This document shows positions 22,404 to 29,927 of a DNA stretch of 64,000 bases, piece after piece (the stretch's first letter is position 1; every line of letters begins with the position of its first letter). Both the position numbers and the translations under genes were made by a program. Under the pieces are notes generated by a model that worked only from the letters and a program-made list of their open reading frames with translations, had not been told where the DNA came from and did not search any database. This DNA comes from a virus, in IMG/VR virus record IMGVR_UViG_3300027976_000028, positions 1-64,000 of that record. One strand, written 5' to 3'.

Positions 22404-22555
22404 GCTTGGCTATACGGATTGCACTTATAATCGCTATCGCCTGGAACGTTTTCGGGATATACTAGATAGTGATTGGGATTAGGCGTTGGTTCTTTACCAG
22501 GTACATAATTAGCGTCAAGTACTGCTACCCAAGCTGGGTTTACTGGTGTTGTCAT
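22400..22555 (-). CDS. Small Pro/Asn-rich protein
   Basis: 51 aa, starting in an ATGA overlap with the SGNH hydrolase stop. Pro-rich with tyrosines (HYLVYPENVPGD). Its stop lies inside the next gene's late promoter. Unrecognised. Confidence 0.5.
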   Translation of the reverse strand: MTTPVNPAWVAVLDANYVPGKEPTPNPNHYLVYPENVPGDSDYKCNPYSQA

Positions 22556-23454
22556 AGTTTCTTTTTGGCATTGCATGATAGCAGCAATGACGCTTTGACC
22601 TGTTCATAGATTGAATCTGCATATTGTTTATGCTGCATCGGGCCCGAATGCATCCCATCGCGTGCCTGCTTGAATTTGGTACCAGATGGATCACCTCTGC
22701 TAAAATTCAACTCAGGTGGAATCGGGAAGAATGCCCTAAATCTTGGATTGACAAATCTCGGCAATTCTTTAATAAATAGCTCTGACCATGAATCGAGAAT
22801 TATCGACGAATTATGCACCTTTGCAAAGAGTTCAAAGATATACAGGTTTTTGTTTGTTTGATAACTAAGCCAATTATTATCCATTACAAAATTAGTGAGA
22901 TAATTTTCAAGTCGTGTTTTTTCATCTTGTGATGTACCTGAATGTATATACACAGTCGTTGGCTTTTTCATATGTGTTAAGAACAGTTCGGTACGTTCAG
23001 ATCCAGGTAATAGACCAATAATTAAGTCAACATCCTTAATAAGGTGTTGGGTTTGACTTAGCAGACGAACAAGCCGGTCGGTTCCGTCACCAGCAGCTGA
23101 TAAATTAATAAGTTGCAGGTCTATTCCGTCGTCGCGTAGTCTTTTTGCTAATACCTCACACCAGATTGCTTCCTGCGGTAGCCCGATGCCAAACGTAAAC
23201 GAACAGCCCATTGCAACAATCGTCGGTTTTGTAAAATCTATATTGTCAAACTCTTTGCACCGTAATTCAATTGAATTAACTGTATACGAAAATGATGACT
23301 CAACGTAATCAGTAATAGCAGTGCCTTCGACGTTCTTTTTAAAATTTTCCTCAGTATCTGCGGGCCACCATCTCCATTCATTATGCCCAAGTTGAGTAGC
23401 TGGTATGCACGATTGTGAATAATCTATGCCATCAAATGTATATGGTATAGTCAT
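22552..23454 (-). CDS. SGNH/GDSL-type hydrolase
   Basis: 300 aa. Block I is AMGCSFTFGIG with the nucleophile Ser, block II/III is NLSAAGDGTD, and a C-terminal RDGMHSGP supplies the Asp and His. SGNH enzymes are esterases or deacetylases; in phages they often trim surface glycans or sit in the virion. It lies in a chain of overlapping genes, several with capsid-targeting leaders. Substrate unknown. Confidence 0.65.
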   Translation of the reverse strand: MTIPYTFDGIDYSQSCIPATQLGHNEWRWWPADTEENFKKNVEGTAITDYVESSFSYTVNSIELRCKEFDNIDFTKPTIVAMGCSFTFGIGLPQEAIWCEVLAKRLRDDGIDLQLINLSAAGDGTDRLVRLLSQTQHLIKDVDLIIGLLPGSERTELFLTHMKKPTTVYIHSGTSQDEKTRLENYLTNFVMDNNWLSYQTNKNLYIFELFAKVHNSSIILDSWSELFIKELPRFVNPRFRAFFPIPPELNFSRGDPSGTKFKQARDGMHSGPMQHKQYADSIYEQVKASLLLSCNAKKKL

Positions 23455-23690
23455 TTATAACCTGTAATTTCTGGCTTTTCGAACCAGAGTTTGAACCACG
23501 CATCTGTTCCGGGTTTAATATTCTGTTCACGTTGGATTTTACCTAGATTCTTTGATTCTATTTTTGGTAACGGAGTTTCACGCCCCATTCTTACTGCGTC
23601 TAATACTGATGGATCAATATATGCATCTGGTATAGTGGGATCGATTTGATTAAAATCAGAAGCGACAAACTTATACTGTTTCATTATCAT
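23451..23690 (-). CDS. Small hypothetical protein
   Basis: 79 aa, overlapping both neighbours by 4 bases. Asp/Pro-rich first half and a Lys-rich second half with DAWFKLWFEKP. No domain recognised. Same operon as the SGNH hydrolase. Confidence 0.6.
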   Translation of the reverse strand: MIMKQYKFVASDFNQIDPTIPDAYIDPSVLDAVRMGRETPLPKIESKNLGKIQREQNIKPGTDAWFKLWFEKPEITGYK

Positions 23691-23896
23691 TCTGATTCAG
23701 TAACTGGCACTCCAGCGAGTTCGCATATACGGTTTGTATCAAGTTCGTCTCCTTCTTCTACGGTTTCAACCGTATAAGCCGTACCTCTTGCGGTAGAGGA
23801 ATTGGCAAAGCCCGCCAACACCATAATACGGCTTAAATCCGGTACTTCGGATACATTAATACTACCATGTCCTTCATTTATTATTTTATTTGTCAT
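23687..23896 (-). CDS. Small protein with protease-site-like start
   Basis: 69 aa. Begins MTNKIINEGHGS, which contains INE/G, so the first eight residues may be removed during head maturation. The remainder is acidic, ending PVTESE. Sits between two similar small genes and may be a packaged peptide. Confidence 0.55.
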   Translation of the reverse strand: MTNKIINEGHGSINVSEVPDLSRIMVLAGFANSSTARGTAYTVETVEEGDELDTNRICELAGVPVTESE

Positions 23897-24075
23897 TTTG
23901 TTACCTTCTTTTGGCCATCTTTTAATGGTGATGTAGGGTAAAACTTAGCAAGCATGTCTTTCATCGTATGTGTATTCACATCCACGCTAAGGGCGGTGGA
24001 CCATCGTGGATCCTTTGCCTCGCTAGCATTGCGTGGAATATACCCACCGGATTCGCTCAATTCTTTAATCTTCAT
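23893..24075 (-). CDS. Small putative capsid-targeted protein
   Basis: 60 aa. Leader MKIKELSESGG with predicted cut LSE/S. The remaining 52 residues are basic near the end. Its start codon directly follows a hairpin with a U-run (see 24076-24109), which probably confines expression to late infection. Confidence 0.6.
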   Translation of the reverse strand: MKIKELSESGGYIPRNASEAKDPRWSTALSVDVNTHTMKDMLAKFYPTSPLKDGQKKVTK

Positions 24076-24109
24076 AAAAATGCCTCTACTGTATTTAGCA
24101 GTAGAGGCA
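24076..24109 (-). promoter_or_regulatory. Hairpin with late promoter in loop and SD in stem (copy 1)
   Basis: Minus strand: TGCCTCTACTG, loop CTAAATA, CAGTAGAGGCA (11-bp perfect stem), then T5 and the ATG. The right arm holds AGAGG, seven bases from the ATG. Read-through RNA would hide the ribosome site and may terminate; RNA started from the loop promoter would lack the left arm. T4 regulates lysozyme, soc and I-TevI in this way. Confidence 0.75.
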
Positions 24110-24130
24110 GTTGTTTAGCGGAGGTTATTT

Positions 24131-24298
24131 TTATGACATCCAGAAGTTACTGCCGCTGTTGCGACGATCCAGCCTGCGTACCCGCTCTTCTAAGTCTGAA
24201 GCAGTTTGTGCAGCATTAAGGTAACGCCTATCTTCCCATAACAATGTATCTGCTGGAGAACACATACAAGAGAAGAATTTTTTAAGTTCTTCCCACAT
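24131..24298 (-). CDS. Small hypothetical protein
   Basis: 55 aa. Starts MWEELKKFFSCMCSP, then a charged helix with ASDLEERVRRLDRR (coiled-coil-like). Two bases from the phasin-like gene. Unrecognised. Confidence 0.5.
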   Translation of the reverse strand: MWEELKKFFSCMCSPADTLLWEDRRYLNAAQTASDLEERVRRLDRRNSGSNFWMS

Positions 24299-24300
24299 AC

Positions 24301-24525
24301 TTACTCGCCCTTGGACGTTTTCTTGGGCTTTGTGAATGCTTCAAACGATGGCATAACAGGGAAGCTTTTGTAAGCCTCGGTAATTTGCTCAGCAAATGTA
24401 GCGGCCAATTTTGTGTTTGCCTCAACTACAGATTTAGTGAAGGTGGATGTTGCTGCGACAAATTGTGTTGCTGCATCCTGAGCCAATTTTTGGCTTGTCT
24501 CTACTGATTTTTGAAAATCGAACAT
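24301..24525 (-). CDS. Phasin-like protein
   Basis: 74 aa from the ATG after AAGGAAAAATTATT. A single long amphipathic helix (AQDAATQFVAATSTFTKSVVEANTKLAATFAEQ) with the Ala/Thr/Phe heptad pattern of phasins, which coat polyhydroxyalkanoate granules, then a Lys-rich tail. Shorter than bacterial phasins (about 110-190 aa). It might bind granules of a PHA-storing host, but any amphipathic helix protein could look alike. Confidence 0.45.
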   Translation of the reverse strand: MFDFQKSVETSQKLAQDAATQFVAATSTFTKSVVEANTKLAATFAEQITEAYKSFPVMPSFEAFTKPKKTSKGE

Positions 24526-24619
24526 AATAATTTTTCCTTTGTTAATGTACTTACTAGTGGTTTCTACTAGTATATTTACCTTGCATCGCAGCAGAGTTTG
24601 CCCATAAGCCTGAAATAAG

Positions 24620-24626
24620 CTAAATA
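24620..24626 (+). promoter_or_regulatory. Late promoter motif CTAAATA
   Basis: Five bases before the ATG of the HNH gene at 24632. Confidence 0.5.
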
Positions 24627-24631
24627 TATGT

Positions 24632-25222
24632 ATGAGTACTATTAATATACAATATTGCGCATTGCCGGAATGCGGCAAGCAGTTTAATAATTGGCGGACT
24701 AAATGTTGCTGCCGCAGTCATTCTGGAAGATACTCTTCTAAAGCTAAACACGGGACGTTACATTTACCAAGCAAGACGCTTGATGAGATTAAACTTGCAA
24801 AGAAGGAAAAGTTGCAAATTAAGAAGAATTTTGTCGGCCCGTGCCAGCCAAACATTACCAGAGTTTACACTAAGTACGACACTAAGTCGGTGAAACCTAA
24901 GCCACCCAAGCCACCGAAAATAAAGAAACCTAAGCCACCAGGAAAATCAATTGAACAACAGAAGGCAGAATGGGTAGCCTATACGGTAAACCGACGCAAA
25001 AAGCGTGATTGCTCGATGCCATTATGGGCCAACAAAGAAAAGATATTAGCATTCTATGTAGAAGCGAGACGATTGACAACACTTACTGGTATTAAGCATG
25101 AAGTAGATCATGTAATACCGTCGAACCACCTGCTTGTATGTGGATTGCATAATGAATTTAATCTGCAGGTCCTGACAAAGACTGAAAATTGCATAAAGAA
25201 TAATAAATTTGTTATTGACTAG
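24632..25222 (+). CDS. HNH endonuclease (probable homing type)
   Basis: 196 aa. N-terminal Cys-rich segment (CALPECGKQF...KCCC), basic Pro/Lys linker (KPPKPPKIKKPKPPG), and a C-terminal HNH core: HEVDHVIPSNH, CGLHNEFNLQVLT, ENCIKNNKF. It lies on the opposite strand between leftward genes, typical of a free-standing homing endonuclease. Confidence 0.8.
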   Translation: MSTINIQYCALPECGKQFNNWRTKCCCRSHSGRYSSKAKHGTLHLPSKTLDEIKLAKKEKLQIKKNFVGPCQPNITRVYTKYDTKSVKPKPPKPPKIKKPKPPGKSIEQQKAEWVAYTVNRRKKRDCSMPLWANKEKILAFYVEARRLTTLTGIKHEVDHVIPSNHLLVCGLHNEFNLQVLTKTENCIKNNKFVID

Positions 25223-25284
25223 GGTATTATGGACAAATTGATTCAATTAGGTGAAATTAGAGTTATTCTCAACTGGAACCACTG

Positions 25285-25479
25285 TCAATAATTGCCCTTG
25301 ATGCTCAGCTGTAAATTCCGGGCTGCTCTAAATACATCTTCTACATCTGTAAACTCTGATGGATTTTCTTGCATTGCAATGGCCTCATCAGAGGACCGCG
25401 CCATGACTATCTTCGTTGCACCACCACTGCTCATAACGGTCCACCTAACCAATGGTGCCGGGCTTCTTGGTTGCGTCAC
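25285..25479 (-). CDS. Small hypothetical protein
   Basis: 64 aa if the ATG at 25479 is used, which overlaps the upstream gene by 35 bases; a later ATG (MSSGGATK) would remove most of the overlap. Contains a short alpha/beta segment with ARSSDEAIAMQENP. Not recognised. Confidence 0.45.
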   Translation of the reverse strand: MTQPRSPAPLVRWTVMSSGGATKIVMARSSDEAIAMQENPSEFTDVEDVFRAARNLQLSIKGNY

Positions 25480-26911
25480 GTTGCAATTTTACGTTCTTTA
25501 GCAGACTTTTTAGTCCATTAACGGAAAGCTCGCCAGCAGTAAATCGTGCAAAATATGCAATCGGATCATTGATATCTTTTGGTCCCAATAATTGATATAG
25601 CTTCTTTAGATATTCTTGACGATATTTTGTCGGATCAAGTGCTGCATCAAGTGCAACAACATACCTTAATAATGTAGGTTCAATTTTATCATAATATTTA
25701 TTTAACCAGTCTCCGCCTGGCGCACGAAATTCGATATATCCATCATGGGTATTAATTGTTGTATACTTTTGTGTATTGCCGCTATGGATAGCCTTTGTTG
25801 CAAATTCACTTAAATGCTCTTTCATCCGTCCTAATACTGCCGCTACATCTGCTGGACTATCGCGCATTTTTTGTTTAATTATCCCCATTGCTGATTTTGC
25901 ATATGTATTGCCCTCTCGTCCAAACGATGCGATTATGTGCTCGTTGCCCATTAGTAATGCCAGTTTAATGTAATCTAATTTTTGGATACTATACTCGGGC
26001 AGGCTAACATTTATGTGTAATCCAGTGCTAGCATTTGTATAACATTTCATACTGGAACTGGTTGCCCATGCTTTTATCTTAACTAAATCGAGTAATAGCT
26101 GCTTAAATGGCAATGGTGGGCTAACAAACTCTAATCCACTTTCATCGCGATTATCGGGTTGCAAGCTGCCGTCGGGCTCAATAATATAGGTATTAGCCTC
26201 GCGCTTTGCCCTATGTGCATCACCACCGTCATGATTAACTGGCCGCCCTATCATAGTGCTAAATTCGTCAGCAAGATACGCAATGTCTAAGTCGCCTTCA
26301 TCGTCACGAGTATGTTCGGTGTAGTAGGGCCACGACACACCGAAACTATTTTCAATGGGTCTCATTGAGTTGTAGTTATCGCGTATCCACTCTCTTTCGG
26401 TGGTATCGTTGTGATTGTCATCGTGCCACGTGTTATTCCAATCCTCATACGCACTGCGATAATGGCGATTTGAAACTCCGATTGCTGTATCTACGCTTGC
26501 TTGGATTTCATCGTCTGACGCTGCTGGATCAGCATCCCTGAAGTATGCCGTTACTACTTCTTCTTTTTCTAAAGCCCAGTCATCGTTTTGTTTATCACCG
26601 AGCCAATCTAAGTACTCATTTTCAAGTTTATCTTTAACATCACGCAATGCATTTCTACCACTCTGCCCACCTTCATCAAAGAATCTAATAACATCGTCTA
26701 TACTATTTGGTCTTTCGTCGTAACTATAATCAGGTTCACTATCATAATAATCGTCTAACCTGCCGTTAATGCTAATGCCCGGTACAATCATTTCAAATTC
26801 CATGCCAGCTGTGGCATTAATTTTGGAGGCTAACATACGCAAGCTACTTGGTGACATGTTAAATTCGTTAAGTTGGATTGCTGTAAACGGGTAAATATCT
26901 TTAATTCTCAT
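25445..26911 (-). CDS. Amidoligase-like protein, putative capsid-targeted
   Basis: 488 aa. Leader MRIKDIYPFTAIQLNE. GMEFEMIV (36-43) and, later, EPDGSLQPDNRDESGLEFVSPPL and TGLHINVSL match the glutamine-synthetase-like fold of putative amidoligases (COOH-NH2 ligases), which form peptide-type bonds. A charged insertion (about 70-220) separates the first strand from the rest. Late promoter four bases upstream. If packaged, it would modify peptides or wall material on entry (inference). Confidence 0.6.
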   Translation of the reverse strand: MRIKDIYPFTAIQLNEFNMSPSSLRMLASKINATAGMEFEMIVPGISINGRLDDYYDSEPDYSYDERPNSIDDVIRFFDEGGQSGRNALRDVKDKLENEYLDWLGDKQNDDWALEKEEVVTAYFRDADPAASDDEIQASVDTAIGVSNRHYRSAYEDWNNTWHDDNHNDTTEREWIRDNYNSMRPIENSFGVSWPYYTEHTRDDEGDLDIAYLADEFSTMIGRPVNHDGGDAHRAKREANTYIIEPDGSLQPDNRDESGLEFVSPPLPFKQLLLDLVKIKAWATSSSMKCYTNASTGLHINVSLPEYSIQKLDYIKLALLMGNEHIIASFGREGNTYAKSAMGIIKQKMRDSPADVAAVLGRMKEHLSEFATKAIHSGNTQKYTTINTHDGYIEFRAPGGDWLNKYYDKIEPTLLRYVVALDAALDPTKYRQEYLKKLYQLLGPKDINDPIAYFARFTAGELSVNGLKSLLKNVKLQRDATKKPGTIG

Positions 26912-26915
26912 TAAC

Positions 26916-26922
26916 TATTTAG
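26916..26922 (-). promoter_or_regulatory. Late promoter motif CTAAATA
   Basis: Four bases before the ATG at 26911. Confidence 0.55.
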
Positions 26923-26942
26923 CAATTGTGATGCACTCAAGA

Positions 26943-26964
26943 GAGTCTGGCCGAAGCCAGACTC
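26943..26964. other. Strong hairpin upstream of the amidoligase gene
   Basis: GAGTCTGGC, loop CGAA, GCCAGACTC: a perfect 9-bp stem with a tetraloop but no U-run on either strand. It may stabilise an RNA end or be a factor-dependent terminator. Confidence 0.6.
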
Positions 26965-27187
26965 AATGACATAATGCGTGGACAAATTAGAAATAGTCAA
27001 ATAGGGAATAAAAAATAGAAACTAGCAAATATGCGATTTAGTTAGGACATACTAGCAAACATCAAAATTTATAATATGATGCCCTAACAAGTCAGTTAGT
27101 TTAGAGTTTTCAGGTCTAAGCCATAAGGGTTATAGTTTTCGAGACTATATTTTATTTCTAGCTACTCCACGGACTAAGGGGTCAATC
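26965..27187. other. Non-coding stretch with nested stem-loops
   Basis: No start codon with a supported frame was found. Paired segments: 27041-27050 with 27079-27088 (10 pairs, one G-U); TATAGT/ACTATA near 27130-27150; GACTAAG/CTTAGTC near 27174-27193. A repeated ACTAGCAAA occurs at 27021 and 27051. It may be an untranslated RNA or just a long 3' end of the gene starting at 27775. Confidence 0.35.
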
Positions 27188-27775
27188 TTAGTCTAGTCCA
27201 AGTTCAGCAAGCACAAGTGCAATCTGTCCAGGAACCTCAAACTCAGTACGAACGTTGATGGAAACCATCTCGTCCTTAATCTTCCGACGACGTCTGCGAA
27301 TTGTTTCCAATTCAGCCTTTGCATCAGCAATAATGTTAGCAGGAACAACATTTACCTCAACGGTATATGTAGAGTGCCCATACAAGCTTGCGCGAGCATT
27401 CTCCGCAGTTGATGCAGTTTTACGTGCTGTGATTTCAGCAGTAAGCACAAGAATGTCATGCCGCGGTGTAAGTTCGGATAGAGCCTTAACACGGGTTTCA
27501 GCAGAAGCCAAGAATGCTTCCTCTGCAAGATAATCGGTAATACCAACCTGCGCATTTTGTTTTGCAACGGCTGCACGAAGGTAGCGATTAGCATCCAACA
27601 GACGACCAGCCTTGTTATTTGATTCCAGAATCTTTGCTAATTGTGCGTCAAGGGTTGCCTCAAGACCAGCATCAAAGAGGCTAACATTAACTTCGGTTTT
27701 TTCGGAACCGATTCGTTTAATTTCATCAACAATAATTTGTTGGACTACAGATGCCTTGCGTAGATTTATTTTCAT
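27188..27775 (-). CDS. Helical early protein, unknown
   Basis: 195 aa. Predicted long helices (about 50-110 and 145-170, the latter with RRRRRKIKDE, likely coiled coil) between beta edges. AAGGAAACAAA ribosome binding site and a consensus early promoter. Not recognised. Confidence 0.65.
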   Translation of the reverse strand: MKINLRKASVVQQIIVDEIKRIGSEKTEVNVSLFDAGLEATLDAQLAKILESNNKAGRLLDANRYLRAAVAKQNAQVGITDYLAEEAFLASAETRVKALSELTPRHDILVLTAEITARKTASTAENARASLYGHSTYTVEVNVVPANIIADAKAELETIRRRRRKIKDEMVSINVRTEFEVPGQIALVLAELGLD

Positions 27776-27810
27776 TTTGTTTCCTTAGTAATGTATTGCA
27801 CTATACGACT

Positions 27811-27839
27811 ATTATAGCAACATTACTATGGATTGTCAA
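27811..27839 (-). promoter_or_regulatory. Consensus sigma70 early promoter
   Basis: TTGACA, 17-base spacer, TATAAT, minus strand; the -35 overlaps the stop of the gene ending at 27836. Confidence 0.85.
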
Positions 27840-28156
27840 CGGATTTCGGTAGAATTGATATACCATTGTTGACCGTCCCTATTGCTTACTTCCAGGCCCC
27901 ATTGAAGCTTCTGCGGGATAACTTGGTCCATCTCAAACTCAATTATATCACGTGCCGGGGTATCGACAATGTCCTGACATAGGTCAAACATATAGCACAT
28001 TAAGCCCTGTTCATTTTTGTATTCGATAACATTATCGCTCATAACAAGGTCTGCAATTCCCTCGTGGATGATATCAGTCATCTCTTCAAATTCTTTATTA
28101 GTTAGTTCTCGGGCAACACATACTCTAACATAGTGTTTTGGTTCAACTGTTTCCAT
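27836..28156 (-). CDS. Hypothetical protein
   Basis: 106 aa. Begins METVEPKHYVRVCVARELT, then an alternating helix/strand pattern rich in Asp/Glu. A weak TTAAATA motif lies at 28182-28176. Unrecognised. Confidence 0.6.
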   Translation of the reverse strand: METVEPKHYVRVCVARELTNKEFEEMTDIIHEGIADLVMSDNVIEYKNEQGLMCYMFDLCQDIVDTPARDIIEFEMDQVIPQKLQWGLEVSNRDGQQWYINSTEIR

Positions 28157-28215
28157 AAATGCCTTATCAATATACTATTTAACGTTGGCGTGCTGACGAA
28201 ATTAGATCATTGCAA

Positions 28216-29103
28216 TTATGCTACGATCCAAACTGTTGCATTACGGAATACCGGAATAACTACTGCGCCACCAGCTACTACAGCCTCACCAAATGATGGT
28301 GTTAATGCATCGGTTACATACGCCCGATCTCCAATAGTACCGGCCGGCAGAGTTGCAACTGTGTATCCAGTAAGGCGCATCGTGTCAACATAACTCTTTG
28401 TTGTCAGATCAGTAGCAGCTACTGGCCCAGCAGGATTAATACCTGCATATATTGTTTCACTGTCACTTTTAACATATAATATTGTATCAGTGGTATTACT
28501 TAGCACACCATCTGTTACGACGCCAACGGCTATTTTAAATGCATTATCATCGTTAAATGCCCCAATGCTAAGGAATTTGCGATTAAGTGGATCACTTGAA
28601 CTTGAAATGCTAAGTCGTGCTTCAGACACGCCGACTACATTCGATGCCGCCATAATACGAACACCAGTCAAGTGATTAGTAGGAGGGCCTTCCACGCCGT
28701 CGGTAACAACTGTCGCTGGATCCGCTCTAAAATGCAAGCTATTGTTGAACACGTTTAGTTGTGACCATTTTACGTAAGTATTTGACGCAACGGTTATACC
28801 ACCTGACACTGCCAACGATGATAATGTACCAACACTTGTTAAGCTAGATGAGGTAACATTGGCGGCAAGTGTATTGCTACCCAATGTAGCTGCCGCAGCA
28901 GACGATTGTGTCGTTGAGTCTGGAAATGTTATATTGCTTCCACTTGCCATTGCTAGTGCAGTTAATACACCAACACTTGTTAAGCTAGATGAGGTAACAT
29001 TGGCGGCAAGTGTATTGCTACCCAATGTAGCTGCCGCAGCAGACGATTGTGTCGTTGTGTCTGGAAATGTTATCTTGCTTCCATCAATAACTAAGTTTGC
29101 CAT
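28216..29103 (-). CDS. Appendage/fibre protein with near-identical repeats
   Basis: 295 aa. Two copies of a 47-residue unit (ITFPD[TS]TTQSSAAAATLGSN) open the protein, then a beta-rich body and a C-terminal YVDT-like end common in phage fibres. The Thr/Ser/Ala repeats resemble shaft segments. Ribosome site AAGGAGAAATAA and a CTAAATA late motif upstream. Part of a five-gene appendage block. Confidence 0.65.
   Translation of the reverse strand: MANLVIDGSKITFPDTTTQSSAAAATLGSNTLAANVTSSSLTSVGVLTALAMASGSNITFPDSTTQSSAAAATLGSNTLAANVTSSSLTSVGTLSSLAVSGGITVASNTYVKWSQLNVFNNSLHFRADPATVVTDGVEGPPTNHLTGVRIMAASNVVGVSEARLSISSSSDPLNRKFLSIGAFNDDNAFKIAVGVVTDGVLSNTTDTILYVKSDSETIYAGINPAGPVAATDLTTKSYVDTMRLTGYTVATLPAGTIGDRAYVTDALTPSFGEAVVAGGAVVIPVFRNATVWIVA
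28828..29083. repeat. 115-bp tandem duplication in the fibre gene
   Basis: 28828-28942 and 28969-29083 are the same except for two bases; the period is 141 bases (47 codons), so the frame is kept. Very recent duplication or ongoing unit exchange. Confidence 0.9.
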
Positions 29104-29141
29104 TTATTTCTCCTTATTCGTACAAATATGTATCATTTGAG

Positions 29142-29148
29142 TATTTAG
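29142..29148 (-). promoter_or_regulatory. Late promoter motif CTAAATA
   Basis: Minus strand, about 39 bases before the ATG at 29103, leaving a leader with a strong AAGGAG site. Confidence 0.55.
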
Positions 29149-29169
29149 CCCTTATAACAAAATATAGTC

Positions 29170-29520
29170 TCATAGTATTACTATGCGTTGGCCAGGCCCA
29201 ACGGTCAAACTACTAGTAGCGCCAGAATCAACGAATGTTATTGGTCCAACTGCATGTAGATTCTTTCCAGCAGGCGTGGTGTAATGTGTATTAATAACAG
29301 TGTTGTTTTCAATAAACACACCATCAACGCCGTCTATATCAGCCCCATTGATTGCATCGGTAAGCTGTGTGTTAGTAACAAGATCCCCAACAGTTGCAAC
29401 ACTATTTGCTAATTGTAGTCCAGAAAGCTTTTTAGTAACACCGTTAATAACAGCAACCAATTCGTCGTCTGCGTCAAATGTTATCCCTGGTGGTAATTCT
29501 GAAATTTTAATAATTGCCAT
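29170..29520 (-). CDS. Small virion appendage protein
   Basis: 116 aa. MAIIKISELPPG followed by DDELVAVINGVTKKLSG is the short assembly-domain start found on many phage fibre proteins; the rest is beta-rich. Probably attaches to or caps the neighbouring fibres. Confidence 0.55.
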   Translation of the reverse strand: MAIIKISELPPGITFDADDELVAVINGVTKKLSGLQLANSVATVGDLVTNTQLTDAINGADIDGVDGVFIENNTVINTHYTTPAGKNLHAVGPITFVDSGATSSLTVGPGQRIVIL

Positions 29521-29528
29521 AATTGCTC

Positions 29529-29927
29529 CTAACTAATATGTTGTAATGTAATATAAATGTTATATGTTGCACTTATAGCAGTTCCTATATTACATTCAAT
29601 ATTCAATGTATTAACGTTTAACGATAGAATTATATCGCCGTCGAACGTTTCTTCAAATATGTCCTCGATACGTGTAATATTGCCACCAACTGTAATGGTG
29701 CCACGAATGTGTTTTGCTGCAACCCGACCATCTTGATCTTTAGCAAACATTTTTAAATTGTAAAATTCGGTTCCTTCGACATCAAATCCGTAGCCATTGC
29801 GGTCAAGGGCAAACGCATTTACTCCGTTACATACTGCACCAAGTACAATATTTCTTGCAGCCATTGCACCAACCCCAATGTTAAATTCGCTTGATGTAGT
29901 GCCACTTATATTGTTAAAGGTTTTCAT
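29529..29927 (-). CDS. Beta-rich virion protein
   Basis: 132 aa, Gly/Asn/Thr-rich with alternating hydrophobics, predicted beta sandwich. Overlaps the large upstream gene by 4 bases. Likely structural from context only. Confidence 0.5.
   Translation of the reverse strand: MKTFNNISGTTSSEFNIGVGAMAARNIVLGAVCNGVNAFALDRNGYGFDVEGTEFYNLKMFAKDQDGRVAAKHIRGTITVGGNITRIEDIFEETFDGDIILSLNVNTLNIECNIGTAISATYNIYITLQHIS

Noticed and set aside
25250-25290. TTGACA-like sequence on the minus strand near 25282
   Set aside because: The spacing would put a poor TAACTC at -10, and only the oppositely directed HNH gene lies downstream.
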